Under the pieces are notes generated by a model. That model was not told where the DNA came from and made no database searches. It was given only the letters and a program-made list of their open reading frames with translations. This document shows, one piece after another, positions 18,196-27,142 of a stretch of DNA of 64,000 nt. How positions within the stretch are numbered: the stretch's first letter is position 1; each line of letters begins with the position of its first letter. The stretch covers positions 19,489-83,488 of the forward strand of contig NZ_JACSRA010000020.1 of assembly GCF_014836335.1 (NCBI RefSeq). The letters run 5' to 3'. This DNA is from Clostridium cibarium. GTDB lineage: Bacteria > Bacillota > Clostridia > Clostridiales > Clostridiaceae. The position numbers and the translations under genes were made by a program.

Positions 18196-18792
18196 ATGAT
18201 TAAGGTAGGATTAACAGGTGGCATTGGAACAGGTAAGAGTACGGTGTCTAGCATGTTAATTGCAGCTGGATTTAAGGTTATAGATGCAGATTTGGTAGCA
18301 AAACAGGTGTTGAATAACTATCCACAAATCCTTGATACTGTTAGGAGTGAATTTGGTGAAGGTTTTTTTGACTGGAGAGGTCAATTTAGAAGAAAAGAAT
18401 TTGGGAATCATATATTCAGATTCCCAAAACAAAGAATAAAATATGAAGCTATAATAATACCTTATATAATAAAGGAAATTAATTTAGCATTTGAAAGATA
18501 TGAAAAAAATGGTGAAAAGCTTGTTGTGCTTGATGCACCTACCTTGATAGAAAATAATCTTCATAAAGATATGGATTATGTAATATTGGTTTGGGCGGAT
18601 AATAACACTCAAATTCAAAGAGTAAAATTGCGTGATAAGGTGTCTAATGGCGATGCAATAAGTAGGGTTAACGCTCAGATGTCTCTAGAAGAAAAGAAAG
18701 AGTATGCTAATATATTAATAGAAAATAATGGGGAGCTTGCAAAGACACAAAAGCAAGTGGAAGATATAATAGATTTTTTAAAAATAATTTAA
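18196..18792 (+). CDS. coaE: Dephospho-CoA kinase
   Basis: A 198-residue P-loop kinase beginning MIKVGLTGGIGTGKSTVSS, with the Walker A loop GGIGTGKST, the DAD motif in VIDADLVAKQV and a helical lid with arginine RDKVSNGDA. It phosphorylates dephospho-CoA, the last step of coenzyme A synthesis, in the cytoplasm. The length fits the family. Ribosome site AAGGAGG. The polA-coaE order is common in Firmicutes; a lytic transglycosylase follows 15 bases later. Confidence 0.96.
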   Translation: MIKVGLTGGIGTGKSTVSSMLIAAGFKVIDADLVAKQVLNNYPQILDTVRSEFGEGFFDWRGQFRRKEFGNHIFRFPKQRIKYEAIIIPYIIKEINLAFERYEKNGEKLVVLDAPTLIENNLHKDMDYVILVWADNNTQIQRVKLRDKVSNGDAISRVNAQMSLEEKKEYANILIENNGELAKTQKQVEDIIDFLKII

Positions 18793-18807
18793 TAAAAAGG
18801 AGAATCC

Positions 18808-19350
18808 ATGAAGTTTAGAAAACTGATTGCATTTGTAATCTTAATAATCATTGCTTTCTTTAGTGGACAATATCTACTAAAAGAGTGTATTTTTCCTTTT
18901 AGACATAAGGAAGCAATTATAAAATATTCTAAGGAAAATGATTTGGATCCTTATTTTGTGGTTGCCGTCATAATGGCAGAAAGCAGATTCGAAAAGGATG
19001 CAAAATCTCATAAAAACGCTTTAGGATTAATGCAGATAACAGAAGGTACTGGTAAGTGGATTGCTGAAGAAATGGAACTGACAGATTATTCTCCTGATAA
19101 ACTGTATAATGAAGAGTATAATATCAAAATGGGATGTTGGTATTTAAATAATTTACGAGAAGAATTTGGTGAGATGGACTTATATATAGCTGCTTATAAT
19201 GCAGGAAGAGGTCGTGTTAATGAGTGGTTATTAAATAAAAACTATTCTAGTGATGGCAAAACATTAAATTACATACCGTATAAAGAAACTAAGAAATATG
19301 TTGATAAAGTTAAAACCTACTATAGGATATATAAGATGATGTATGAATAG
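18808..19350 (+). CDS. Lytic transglycosylase, SLT (Slt70-like) domain
   Basis: A 180-residue protein with an N-terminal membrane anchor/signal (residues 5-22) and a soluble lytic transglycosylase domain. The catalytic Glu lies in VIMAESRFEKDAKS, followed by ALGLMQITEGTG and the structural YIAAYNAGRGRVNEW motif. It cleaves peptidoglycan between MurNAc and GlcNAc, forming 1,6-anhydroMurNAc, on the outer membrane face. Ribosome site AAGGAG. Likely co-transcribed with polA-coaE and the following hydrolase. Confidence 0.93.
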   Translation: MKFRKLIAFVILIIIAFFSGQYLLKECIFPFRHKEAIIKYSKENDLDPYFVVAVIMAESRFEKDAKSHKNALGLMQITEGTGKWIAEEMELTDYSPDKLYNEEYNIKMGCWYLNNLREEFGEMDLYIAAYNAGRGRVNEWLLNKNYSSDGKTLNYIPYKETKKYVDKVKTYYRIYKMMYE

Positions 19351-19373
19351 ATAGATAAAGTAAAGGTGGAAAA

Positions 19374-20495
19374 ATGATAAAGAAGAATAGAGTTGTCCTT
19401 GTGATTTCAACTATAATTTTAATTTGTATAGTGGCATTTTATTTTAGCTTGCCATATATTAAACCTATAAATAGTAAAATTGTGTGGAAAAACAATCCTG
19501 TAAGTGAAAAGGAACAAATATTACTAAACTTTGTTAATTCAAAGCTAATGAATGAGGAATATGGTATAAAAACTAACTATAAAGAAGCTAGTTCTAAAGG
19601 GGAAATAACTAAAGGAGATTCCGTACTATCTGAGTCTCAAGGGTTGATGCTTCTATACTATATAGATAGAGATAGAAAAGGGGAATTTGATCAAATATTA
19701 TCTTATATAAAAGATAATATGATTTTAAAAAACGGACTGTTAAGTTGGAGAGTTGAAGGGGAAGAAGCTGCTGGAGTAAATTCAACGATAGATGATTTAA
19801 GAGTGGTAAAGTCATTGTTACTTGCATCAGAGAGATGGAATGATAGAAGCTATAGGAGCTTAGCATTTAAAATCTCCAAGGGATTTAAGAAAGAATTAAG
19901 GGATGATAATTTACTAGCTGATTTTAATGATGGATATGGAAAGAGTAGTAAAACTACATTGTGTTATTTAGATCTTGAATCACTTAAATTATTAGCAAAT
20001 CTAGATAATGAATTTAAACCTATATATGAATCTTCTTTGATAATTATGAATAATGGTTTTATAAGTGACAATTTGCCATTATATAAGAAGGAATATGATA
20101 GACAGAACAAAGTTTATGATGATGGGGATATAGATATGGAGTTAAATTCCATAATATTATTAAACAGAGCTCAAGTAGGCGAAGATGTTATAAAAAGTGT
20201 TAACTGGATTAAAGGGCATTACAAATCTGACGGAGGAATATTTGCTAGTTATGATAAAAACACAGGAATACCTAAAAGTAATATAGAAGCGACTTCTATA
20301 TATTCAAATTTGCTTCAAGTTGCAGATTTAATTGATGATAATGATTTATACAATATATGTAAATATAAGCTTGAAGGTTATCAAGTAATTAATGAAGAAA
20401 ATGAAATTTACGGAGCATATGGAGATTCAAATACTTACGAGGTACATTCATTTAATAATCTAAATGCTTTACTTGCATGGAGAAAGGTTCATTAA
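19374..20495 (+). CDS. GH8-like exported glycosyl hydrolase
   Basis: A 373-residue protein with an N-terminal signal anchor (residues 6-28) and an (alpha/alpha)6-barrel-like body. SESQGLMLLYYIDRD aligns with the GH8 catalytic acid region (SE-Q-Y/G pattern) and STIDDLRVVKSLLLASERW with its aspartate region. Later segments (DGYGKSSKTTLCYLD, SDGGIFASYD) fit barrel helices. Overall similarity to textbook GH8 (endoglucanase/chitosanase/BcsZ) is loose, so an exopolysaccharide- or cell-wall-directed glycosidase is an inference. It follows the transglycosylase after 23 bases with a weak ribosome site. Confidence 0.65.
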   Translation: MIKKNRVVLVISTIILICIVAFYFSLPYIKPINSKIVWKNNPVSEKEQILLNFVNSKLMNEEYGIKTNYKEASSKGEITKGDSVLSESQGLMLLYYIDRDRKGEFDQILSYIKDNMILKNGLLSWRVEGEEAAGVNSTIDDLRVVKSLLLASERWNDRSYRSLAFKISKGFKKELRDDNLLADFNDGYGKSSKTTLCYLDLESLKLLANLDNEFKPIYESSLIIMNNGFISDNLPLYKKEYDRQNKVYDDGDIDMELNSIILLNRAQVGEDVIKSVNWIKGHYKSDGGIFASYDKNTGIPKSNIEATSIYSNLLQVADLIDDNDLYNICKYKLEGYQVINEENEIYGAYGDSNTYEVHSFNNLNALLAWRKVH

Positions 20496-20558
20496 TTTTT
20501 CACATTGAAATGGAATGAAATTTAGGGTATTATATACATAAGGTATATTTTATTTCAA

Positions 20559-20644
20559 GCAGGTGTGCTGGAATCGGCAGACAGGCACGTTTGAGGGGCG
20601 TGTGTACTAGTTACGTACGGGTTCAAGTCCCGTCACCTGCACCA
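20559..20644 (+). tRNA. tRNA-Leu (anticodon GAG)
   Basis: A class II tRNA of 86 bases including an encoded CCA. Acceptor stem GCAGGTG pairs with CACCTGC, the anticodon stem CACGT/GCGTG encloses loop TTGAGGG with anticodon GAG, a long variable arm follows (TGTACTAGTTACGTA), and the T-loop is GGTTCAAGTCCC. Decodes CUC/CUU leucine codons. Confidence 0.97.
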
Positions 20645-20662
20645 AGTTATATATTTAAAGTG

Positions 20663-20697
20663 AGTCTATTGCTTCGTTAAAAGGCAATGGGCTTTTT
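20663..20697 (+). terminator. Terminator after tRNA-Leu
   Basis: AGTCTATTGC pairs with GCAATGGGCT (G-U pairs), followed by TTTT. Confidence 0.65.
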
Positions 20698-20846
20698 GTT
20701 TTTAGACAAATCTTGTCTGTTGAGCGTAATTGTTGTATGATATAAGTATAAATGCAAATAAATTACTGATAATTTAATGTGATTATTTAAATTATTTTTA
20801 GAATCAACAAACTTATTAAATATCAGAATTAAAAGAGGTAATATAA

Positions 20847-21605
20847 ATGAATCGTAAATTATGTTATGAGATATTTATAACTTTGCTATCACTAATAGTT
20901 TGTATAATAATTTTTGTAGAATTGGCATTTGACTTAACAAATAACATTGCTACAATATTAAATATTTTAGATGATATCATATGGATTATTTTTATAATTG
21001 ATTATGTAGTAAGACTTATTTACAGTGAAAATAAAATGAGATTTATCAAAAATAATAAAATAGACCTTATTTCAATAATACCTTTTAATTCAATGTTTCA
21101 GTCATTAAGAATTTTAAAAGCTGGGAAAGTGTTAAGATTTGCAAAATTATTTAAGCTGTTTAGGCTTTTAATCTTTTTATATAAATTTAAAAGTAGGGCA
21201 GATAAATTTTTGAGAACTAACAACTTTGAGTATATATTGATAGTTACTGTCTTAACGGTTTTTCTTGGGGCATTTGGTATTTCTGTTGCAGAAGATAAAA
21301 ATTTTGCTGATTCTATTTGGTGGAGTTTTGTAACTACAACTACGGTTGGATATGGAGATATAAGTCCATCAACTAATACTGGCAGAATAATAGCATCAAT
21401 ATTAATGTTAGTTGGAATAGGGTTTGTTGGGATGTTAACAGGAACTATAGCAACATACTTTTTAAATAGTAAGAAGAAAGAAAAAACATATAAATATGAA
21501 ATTATCGAAGATATTAAAGAAAGATTAAATGATTTTGAATCATTAAGTAAGGATGATTTAAATGATATGCATAAAATTTTAGTTAGTCTTAAGGATAGAG
21601 ATTAA
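20847..21605 (+). CDS. Voltage-gated-type potassium channel (6-TM, KvAP/Kch-like)
   Basis: A 252-residue ion channel subunit. Membrane segments S1-S3 fill the first 75 residues. S4 is a basic helix with a regular Arg/Lys ladder (SLRILKAGKVLRFAKLFK). The pore helix and filter TTTTVGYGDISPS lie near residue 170, followed by S6 and a short basic, charged cytoplasmic tail. The TVGYGD filter is diagnostic for potassium selectivity; a tetramer in the cytoplasmic membrane is expected. Monocistronic, with AGAGGTAA ribosome site and a terminator at 21724. Confidence 0.93.
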   Translation: MNRKLCYEIFITLLSLIVCIIIFVELAFDLTNNIATILNILDDIIWIIFIIDYVVRLIYSENKMRFIKNNKIDLISIIPFNSMFQSLRILKAGKVLRFAKLFKLFRLLIFLYKFKSRADKFLRTNNFEYILIVTVLTVFLGAFGISVAEDKNFADSIWWSFVTTTTVGYGDISPSTNTGRIIASILMLVGIGFVGMLTGTIATYFLNSKKKEKTYKYEIIEDIKERLNDFESLSKDDLNDMHKILVSLKDRD

Positions 21606-21723
21606 GTAAATAGTGATAATTTACTTATTATAAAAGGATAACAAGGTTCGGCTTCACAATGTCCTAAAAAAGATTCTTGTAATAAATGTGTTAAATAAAA
21701 TTTGTTAAAAATAAAGTTGTTCA

Positions 21724-21755
21724 GAATCTAGTTTTTGCTAGATTCTTTTATTTTT
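21724..21755 (+). terminator. Terminator of K+ channel gene
   Basis: GAATCTA pairs with TAGATTC, followed by TTTTATTTTTT. Confidence 0.8.
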
Positions 21756-21770
21756 TGTAATTACAACAAA

Positions 21771-21799
21771 TAAAAAAATGGCTAAAGGGGAAGCCATTC
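21771..21799 (-). terminator. Minus-strand terminator
   Basis: On the minus strand AATGGCT/AGCCATT form a stem followed by seven T. It backs up the hairpin at 21824 for the small minus-strand gene. Confidence 0.7.
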
Positions 21800-21823
21800 T
21801 TTGTATGTACATTTCACAAAACA

Positions 21824-21864
21824 ACAGCCTTCTATGATATATTTATTTTATCATAGCAAGCTGT
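21824..21864 (-). other. Minus-strand hairpin after 62-residue gene
   Basis: ACAGC and CTATGATA arms pair with GCTGT and TATCATAG around an AT loop, just past the stop codon at 21880. A short T-rich stretch follows on the minus strand. Possible first terminator. Confidence 0.5.
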
Positions 21865-21879
21865 ATATTTTGTGATTTG

Positions 21880-22068
21880 CTATATTTCTGTAATAGAAAT
21901 TGCAGAAAGGGTTACATTTACAGAAATATGTTCTCCAATAACAAGACCATTTTTACAATCAATTCTTGTATCATCGTCTATAGCAATAGATAAAGTTTCT
22001 CCAGAATCTGTTATTAGTTGTAAAGTATGCATTGCACTACCCTCACCTACTTTTCCGTTAATTATCAT
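21880..22068 (-). CDS. Small beta-rich protein (62 aa)
   Basis: The ATG at 22068 (minus strand) is preceded by a near-perfect AAGGAGGTG ribosome site at the right spacing, which makes this a real gene rather than the overlapping plus-strand frame. The 62-residue product alternates short strands (MHTLQLITDSGETLSIAIDD, HISVNVTLSAISITEI), suggesting an OB- or barrel-like fold. I do not recognise a family. Two minus-strand hairpins follow it. Its AT-rich upstream region reads away from the two-kinase operon. Confidence 0.75.
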   Translation of the reverse strand: MIINGKVGEGSAMHTLQLITDSGETLSIAIDDDTRIDCKNGLVIGEHISVNVTLSAISITEI

Positions 22069-22089
22069 ACAAACACCTCCTTATTTCAA

Positions 22090-22480
22090 TGATGTGAACA
22101 TTATAGTATATTCTGTATAAAACTCAAATATTTCACAATAGACTTGATTTAGAAATTATTTAAGTAGAGCGGCGACTAGATGAAGAATAATTACTATATT
22201 GTAAAGATATTAAGAATAATAAGTTTTATTAGCCTCTATAGAAAAGTAATCAAATAGAGGACGAGGTTAGAATAAAGATTTATATAGATACATTATAGAG
22301 TTTAAATTTAATTATATTTCGAAATGTAGGATATAGAATAAAGGACAGAATACAAAACTAAACATAAAAATGTAAGGTTTTTATTTTTTAGAAAAGGATA
22401 GTTTAACAAAAACTATCTTTTTTTGGTTTTTCCATGCAAAATAGTGTAAAATAAAATCAGATAATCATGGGGGGAAATTG
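22090..22480. other. Gap between small minus gene and kinase operon
   Basis: No protein-coding gene is seen. The only clear structure is the plus-strand terminator at 22395. The remainder should hold divergent promoters for the 62-residue gene and the kinase pair. Confidence 0.4.
22395..22425 (+). terminator. Orphan terminator upstream of kinase genes
   Basis: GATAGTTT pairs with AAACTATC around a short loop, followed by seven T. No plus-strand gene lies between 21605 and here apart from terminators, so it ends either an unseen small RNA or an attenuated leader. Confidence 0.75.
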
Positions 22481-24421
22481 ATGAAAAAGAATGATAGATT
22501 TACGGAAGCTTTATATATTGAAAGAGACAAGTGCATATACAGTTCATGTTTAGCAGCAATTATATTCGTTACATTTACAATAGTATTTAATGAGTACAAG
22601 GAACTAACAAAATCAATTATAAGTATTATTGTTATAATTGGTGCTTGTTCAGTTATTATGTTGACAGCAGCAGTGTTAAAGATATATGAAGCAGCATATT
22701 ATAGGATAATGTGTTCCTTCTATATTTTCGCTGCTCTTGCCAATATAGGTAATTTAATATTTAAAGAAGAATTTAACTATATATGGTCTAGTAGTCAAGG
22801 TACTAGATTAGCTGGACATACGTTATTCATATTTATTCTTACATTGATATGTTTAAAAATGACAGAATGTGTAGATGAGGTTAAAAACAGAAAGGTAGGA
22901 AAATATTTATTTGGTGCCATATGTATTGCAGTAACTTACTATAGTTCTAAATATAATTATAGATATTTTGTAATTGAAGCTACAAATATAATTGTTTTAT
23001 TTTATGGACATCTAATCAATAAAGAATTAAAGGAATTTGAATTTAGTAATGGAAGCAGAATTAACACAATATTATATATTCTTTATAGTAGCAGGATTAT
23101 TATTACATTAAATATAATTAATGTTGCACTAAAAGGTAAAATTGAATTAATTGACTTAATAATTAGGGTTTTAGTATTTGCGTGCTATATAAGCAATTTA
23201 GTAATAACAATAGATAAGTTATTAAATAGACCTTATAAGGTATTGTTTAGTGATTTATATAAACAGAATACAGAAATGAATGAGCTTAATAACGAAGTTG
23301 TTAGAAAGAATAGAGAATTAGAATTTTCACAAGCAATAATAAAAAAGAAAGAAAAGATGTTTAAAACTTTTTTTAGCAGTGTTCCAGTGCCATTAGCTAT
23401 TATTTCTGAAAAAGGAAGAGTCACATTTATAAATTCAAGTTTTAAGGAACTTGTTGATGAAGACAATATAAAGAATATAATTAATAGAAAAATAAATTCC
23501 ATAATAAAAAGTAAAAATGAAGATGATGGAGAATATTCATTTATGAAAGAACACAGTATTATAAGCGGTGTTTTTGAAGGCAAAAAAGAACAAAAGTATG
23601 TAGATATGGAATTGGTTGATATATCAAATAACAAAGAAGAATGTTTAATTATATTTAATGATGTGACTTCAAAAATAAAAATAGGGCAGCTTAGAGCAGA
23701 GATGGAGAATAATATTTTTCAGGAGAGGATAAAGAGAGATTTTCTATCAAATATTTCACATGATCTAAAAACACCAATTAACGTAATATATTCAGCAGCT
23801 CAGCTTATAAGCGTTTATATTGATTCTGGCAATAGAGAAGCATTGAAAAAGTACAACTTAATTTCTAAGCTTAACTGCATCGCTTTGATTAGACTTACAA
23901 ACAATCTTATTGATAGTAGTAGAATTTATTCAGATTATTTATCTGCAAATTTGCAGGTTAAAAATATTGTAGAGATAGTTGAAGAAACAGTAACTTCATT
24001 AATAGACTATGCTAAAAATAAAGATATTAACTTATTGTTTGATACAGATGAAGAAGAGATTTACGTAAACTTTGATGATGAATTTATGCAAAGAATAGTG
24101 ATAAATCTTGTATCAAATGCAATTAAATTTTCAAGAGAAGGTGGAAAGATAGAAGTAATTATCCAAACTCTTGAAGAAAAAGTTAAGTTACTAATAATAG
24201 ATAATGGAATAGGTATGGAAGAAGAATTTATAGAAAGAGCTTTTTCAAGATATGCTATGGGGAAAAATAATGAAAATAGAAGCGAAAAAGGTACAGGCAT
24301 AGGGCTTTTTGTTGTGAAGAAATTAGTTGAAAAGCAAAATGGAGAGATTTTTATAAAGAGTAAAATAAATGAAGGGACTGAAATAGAAATGCAATTCAAC
24401 AAGGAGTTATATAATGGTTGA
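22481..24421 (+). CDS. Membrane sensor histidine kinase (orphan), PAS-containing
   Basis: Start at ATG 22481 with a GGGGGG site; 646 residues. About eight hydrophobic segments occupy residues 20-245 (MASE-like sensor membrane domain). A short coiled coil and a PAS domain follow (TFFSSVPVPLAIISEKGRV). The HisKA box FLSNISHDLKTPINVIYSA has its phospho-His near residue 427. The ATPase domain is intact: N-box INLVSNAIKFS, G1 IDNGIGM, G2 KGTGIGLFVVKKL. No response regulator is encoded nearby. Overlaps the next kinase by 8 bases, so the two are translationally coupled. Confidence 0.9.
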   Translation: MKKNDRFTEALYIERDKCIYSSCLAAIIFVTFTIVFNEYKELTKSIISIIVIIGACSVIMLTAAVLKIYEAAYYRIMCSFYIFAALANIGNLIFKEEFNYIWSSSQGTRLAGHTLFIFILTLICLKMTECVDEVKNRKVGKYLFGAICIAVTYYSSKYNYRYFVIEATNIIVLFYGHLINKELKEFEFSNGSRINTILYILYSSRIIITLNIINVALKGKIELIDLIIRVLVFACYISNLVITIDKLLNRPYKVLFSDLYKQNTEMNELNNEVVRKNRELEFSQAIIKKKEKMFKTFFSSVPVPLAIISEKGRVTFINSSFKELVDEDNIKNIINRKINSIIKSKNEDDGEYSFMKEHSIISGVFEGKKEQKYVDMELVDISNNKEECLIIFNDVTSKIKIGQLRAEMENNIFQERIKRDFLSNISHDLKTPINVIYSAAQLISVYIDSGNREALKKYNLISKLNCIALIRLTNNLIDSSRIYSDYLSANLQVKNIVEIVEETVTSLIDYAKNKDINLLFDTDEEEIYVNFDDEFMQRIVINLVSNAIKFSREGGKIEVIIQTLEEKVKLLIIDNGIGMEEEFIERAFSRYAMGKNNENRSEKGTGIGLFVVKKLVEKQNGEIFIKSKINEGTEIEMQFNKELYNG

Positions 24422-26474
24422 TAAGAATAATATTATTACGGATACATATAAAAGAAAAGAAAAAAAGATTATTACATATGCTTCAATAATAGTTCCTATT
24501 ATAGTTATAGTAATTTCTTCTTTGCTAATGAAAAATAGTGAACATATATTGCTTCTATTAGTGGAGATATTTTGTGCTACTCTAGGAGTTAGTGTTGGGA
24601 TAATTGCTGTACTAAATAAAGATCTACAGGAAGGATTTTTTTATAAAAATATAGGGATTGGATTTTTATTCATAGGATTGGTTACATTTGTTACAATAAT
24701 TATCTGTTGTAATTTTGAAGATGGACTTAATGGAAAGATATTTATGAATTTAAAGATTACTACATATTATTTGGAATACTTAGTAATAGTATTTGCATAT
24801 GAATTTGCAATAATAAAGGAAAATGTAACATTTAATGTAACAGTATTTGGTATGCTTTTCTCTGTTATATTAGTTTTTATAGCAGTAATATATATGAATA
24901 ATTTAATTAATATCTTTTCTGAAATTTTGTATTCCAGCGTGATTTTTACTATTCCAATATTAATTATATTATGGATAAAGATTTATTTAGATGAGAAATG
25001 TCTTAGTTCAAAAGAGAAGAATCGAATATATAAATTTATAGTTTTTGTTGCACTTCATCAAATAACATTTATATTATATAATCATGTAAATTATAATTTG
25101 ATTTTTATTGCAGGGATATTTAAATATCTAGCTTATTATGAAATGTTTGATTTTATTTCAACATACGTATTAAAGAAATCTTATATATTAATGAAGAATA
25201 ACCTAATTGAAGCTCAAAAAACTGAAAAAGAATTGAACAATTTATTAAAGAAGAGAAATAAAACTTTGGTTGAATTGGAACATTTAATAGAGAAAAGTGG
25301 TAAAAGGTATGGGGAACTGATAGAAGGTATTTCTGACGGAATAATAATGTTTTATTTCGATAAAGTATATTACATCAATGCGGAGGCTACTAATATAATA
25401 GGAAATTTAGGAGGAAATGAGTTTAGTAAAATAAAATTTAAGGAATTTACTGAGTATATACTCACTAAAAAATTAATTATAGAAAATTATACAGCTATAA
25501 AGGAAGGAATTAACCAAATTGAACGAATGGATAGAGAAAGCTTTAAATTTGATGTTACTAGTTATTCTGGTCTCCAATACGAAATGTATTTTCTAAATAT
25601 CGATAGTATAAATAGGTTGGTTTATATGAAAAATGTTACGGAGGCTAACAGAAATTATGAATTTAAAAGAAAATACGCTGAGTATATGAAGGGAGAAGAG
25701 TTGAAAAATGAATTTTACTCAAACATTTCCCATGAACTTAGGACTCCAATTAATTTAATTTATTCAGCACTTCAATTAAGTGAGATTAATTTGAATGATG
25801 ACAAGCTTGAAAGTATAAGAAAGCAAAATTTGACTATAAAACATAATTGTTTAAGGTTAATTAGAACAATTAATAACTTTATTGACACTAATAAAATATC
25901 AGAAGGATATTTAACGACTAATATGAAAATACATAATATAGTTTCAGTGGTTGAGAATATATCATTAGCTTGTAGTAAATATATAGAAAAGATAAATAAT
26001 AACTTAATATTTGATCCTGAAGAAGAAGAATTCTATGTAGAATGTGATAAGGATATGATGGAAAGAGTTATTTTAAATTTATTATCTAATAGTGTTAAGT
26101 TTGGTCGTGATGGAGGAACTACTACTGTTGATATCTCAGCTAATAAGGAAACAGTAACAATAAGGATTAAAAATAATGGATATATAGTTGATGAGGAAAT
26201 AAGGCCATTTCTATTTGATAAATTTACAAAAATAAATAAGTCTTTAAATAGGACAACGGAAGGTAGTGGATTAGGATTATATCTAACAAAAGCTCTATTA
26301 GAACTTCAGGGGGGAGACATAAGTTTAGAATCTAGTGATGAAATAGGAACAGAATTTATTATCTGTATGCCTAGATCATATGATGAGGATAAATGTGAAC
26401 CAGAAGAAGATTTTGAAATGATGAATCCTATTAATGAAAAGGTAGATATAGAATTTTCAGATATATACATATAA
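24414..26474 (+). CDS. Membrane sensor histidine kinase-like protein with degenerate G1 box
   Basis: A 686-residue paralogue of the preceding kinase: a multi-pass N-terminal membrane sensor, coiled coil, divergent PAS region, HisKA box FYSNISHELRTPINLIYSA (His near residue 440) and N-box VILNLLSNSVKFG. The G1 box, normally DxGxG, reads IKNNGYIVDEE: the ATP-contacting Asp is Asn (about residue 587) and the second Gly is lost. G2 (EGSGLGLYLTKALLE) is intact. ATP binding may be weak, so it could act as a heterodimer partner or phosphatase for the upstream kinase. No cognate regulator adjacent. Confidence 0.87.
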   Translation: MVDKNNIITDTYKRKEKKIITYASIIVPIIVIVISSLLMKNSEHILLLLVEIFCATLGVSVGIIAVLNKDLQEGFFYKNIGIGFLFIGLVTFVTIIICCNFEDGLNGKIFMNLKITTYYLEYLVIVFAYEFAIIKENVTFNVTVFGMLFSVILVFIAVIYMNNLINIFSEILYSSVIFTIPILIILWIKIYLDEKCLSSKEKNRIYKFIVFVALHQITFILYNHVNYNLIFIAGIFKYLAYYEMFDFISTYVLKKSYILMKNNLIEAQKTEKELNNLLKKRNKTLVELEHLIEKSGKRYGELIEGISDGIIMFYFDKVYYINAEATNIIGNLGGNEFSKIKFKEFTEYILTKKLIIENYTAIKEGINQIERMDRESFKFDVTSYSGLQYEMYFLNIDSINRLVYMKNVTEANRNYEFKRKYAEYMKGEELKNEFYSNISHELRTPINLIYSALQLSEINLNDDKLESIRKQNLTIKHNCLRLIRTINNFIDTNKISEGYLTTNMKIHNIVSVVENISLACSKYIEKINNNLIFDPEEEEFYVECDKDMMERVILNLLSNSVKFGRDGGTTTVDISANKETVTIRIKNNGYIVDEEIRPFLFDKFTKINKSLNRTTEGSGLGLYLTKALLELQGGDISLESSDEIGTEFIICMPRSYDEDKCEPEEDFEMMNPINEKVDIEFSDIYI

Positions 26475-26537
26475 AAATATGGAATAATGAACTTCTTTAA
26501 ACATAATTATAAGTATTAATATGTTTACGAGGTGTTT

Positions 26538-27038
26538 ATGAAGAATATATTTAAAGTGAATGGACATGTTAAGGTAATACCACTTATAATTCTTGTTTTT
26601 TTACCTTTAGTAGGAGGGTATTTAGTAAACCTAGTTACAAGGAATAGTGCTACTATCTATGAGCAGCTGGAGAGACCATTTTTTGCACCACCTTCAATGG
26701 TATTTGTAATAGTATGGCCTATACTTTATATACTTATGGGAATAGCTTCTTATAGGATCTATATGATTAGGGATCAAGGTGAAAATATAGGAACTGCTCT
26801 TTTTTATTATTTAATTCAGTTGCTACTTAATTATTTTTGGAGTTTTTTATTCTTTTCATTTAGACTTTACGGATTAGCATTTATAGAACTTATCATTTTA
26901 TTAATATTTATAATTATTACGTTTATAAAGTTTATTAAGATTGATAAAATAGCAGGGATATTACTAATTCCTTATATAATATGGGTAAGCTTTGCTGGAA
27001 TACTAAGTTATTTTATTTGGGCAAAAAATGAGATGTGA
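26538..27038 (+). CDS. TspO/MBR family protein
   Basis: About 166 residues from the ATG at 26538 (GAGGTG site; an in-frame GTG at 26532 overlaps that site). Five membrane helices with the family hallmarks: LERPFFAPPSMVFVIVWPIL, then YRIYMIRD, and NYFWSFLFFSFRLYGLAFIE. TspO proteins bind tetrapyrroles/cholesterol-like ligands and act in stress responses. It follows the kinase pair by about 60 bases and may be co-transcribed. A terminator closes it at 27047. Confidence 0.92.
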   Translation: MKNIFKVNGHVKVIPLIILVFLPLVGGYLVNLVTRNSATIYEQLERPFFAPPSMVFVIVWPILYILMGIASYRIYMIRDQGENIGTALFYYLIQLLLNYFWSFLFFSFRLYGLAFIELIILLIFIIITFIKFIKIDKIAGILLIPYIIWVSFAGILSYFIWAKNEM

Positions 27039-27046
27039 TTAATTGT

Positions 27047-27083
27047 AAGAGATTACTTGTTATATCAGTAATCTCTTTTATTT
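27047..27083 (+). terminator. Terminator after TspO gene
   Basis: AAGAGATTACT pairs with AGTAATCTCTT, followed by TT and an AT-rich tail. Confidence 0.75.
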
Positions 27084-27142
27084 TAGATTGCAATTTATTA
27101 TAATAGGTTAAAGAGATTAATTGAAAGTAGATGGAAATAGAT

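Noticed and set aside
21872..22120. 82-residue plus-strand frame
   Set aside because: It is the mirror of the 62-residue minus-strand gene, which has a far better ribosome site; no plus-strand site is present.
23233..23634. 133-residue minus-strand frame inside the first kinase
   Set aside because: No ribosome site; antisense to a well-supported kinase domain.
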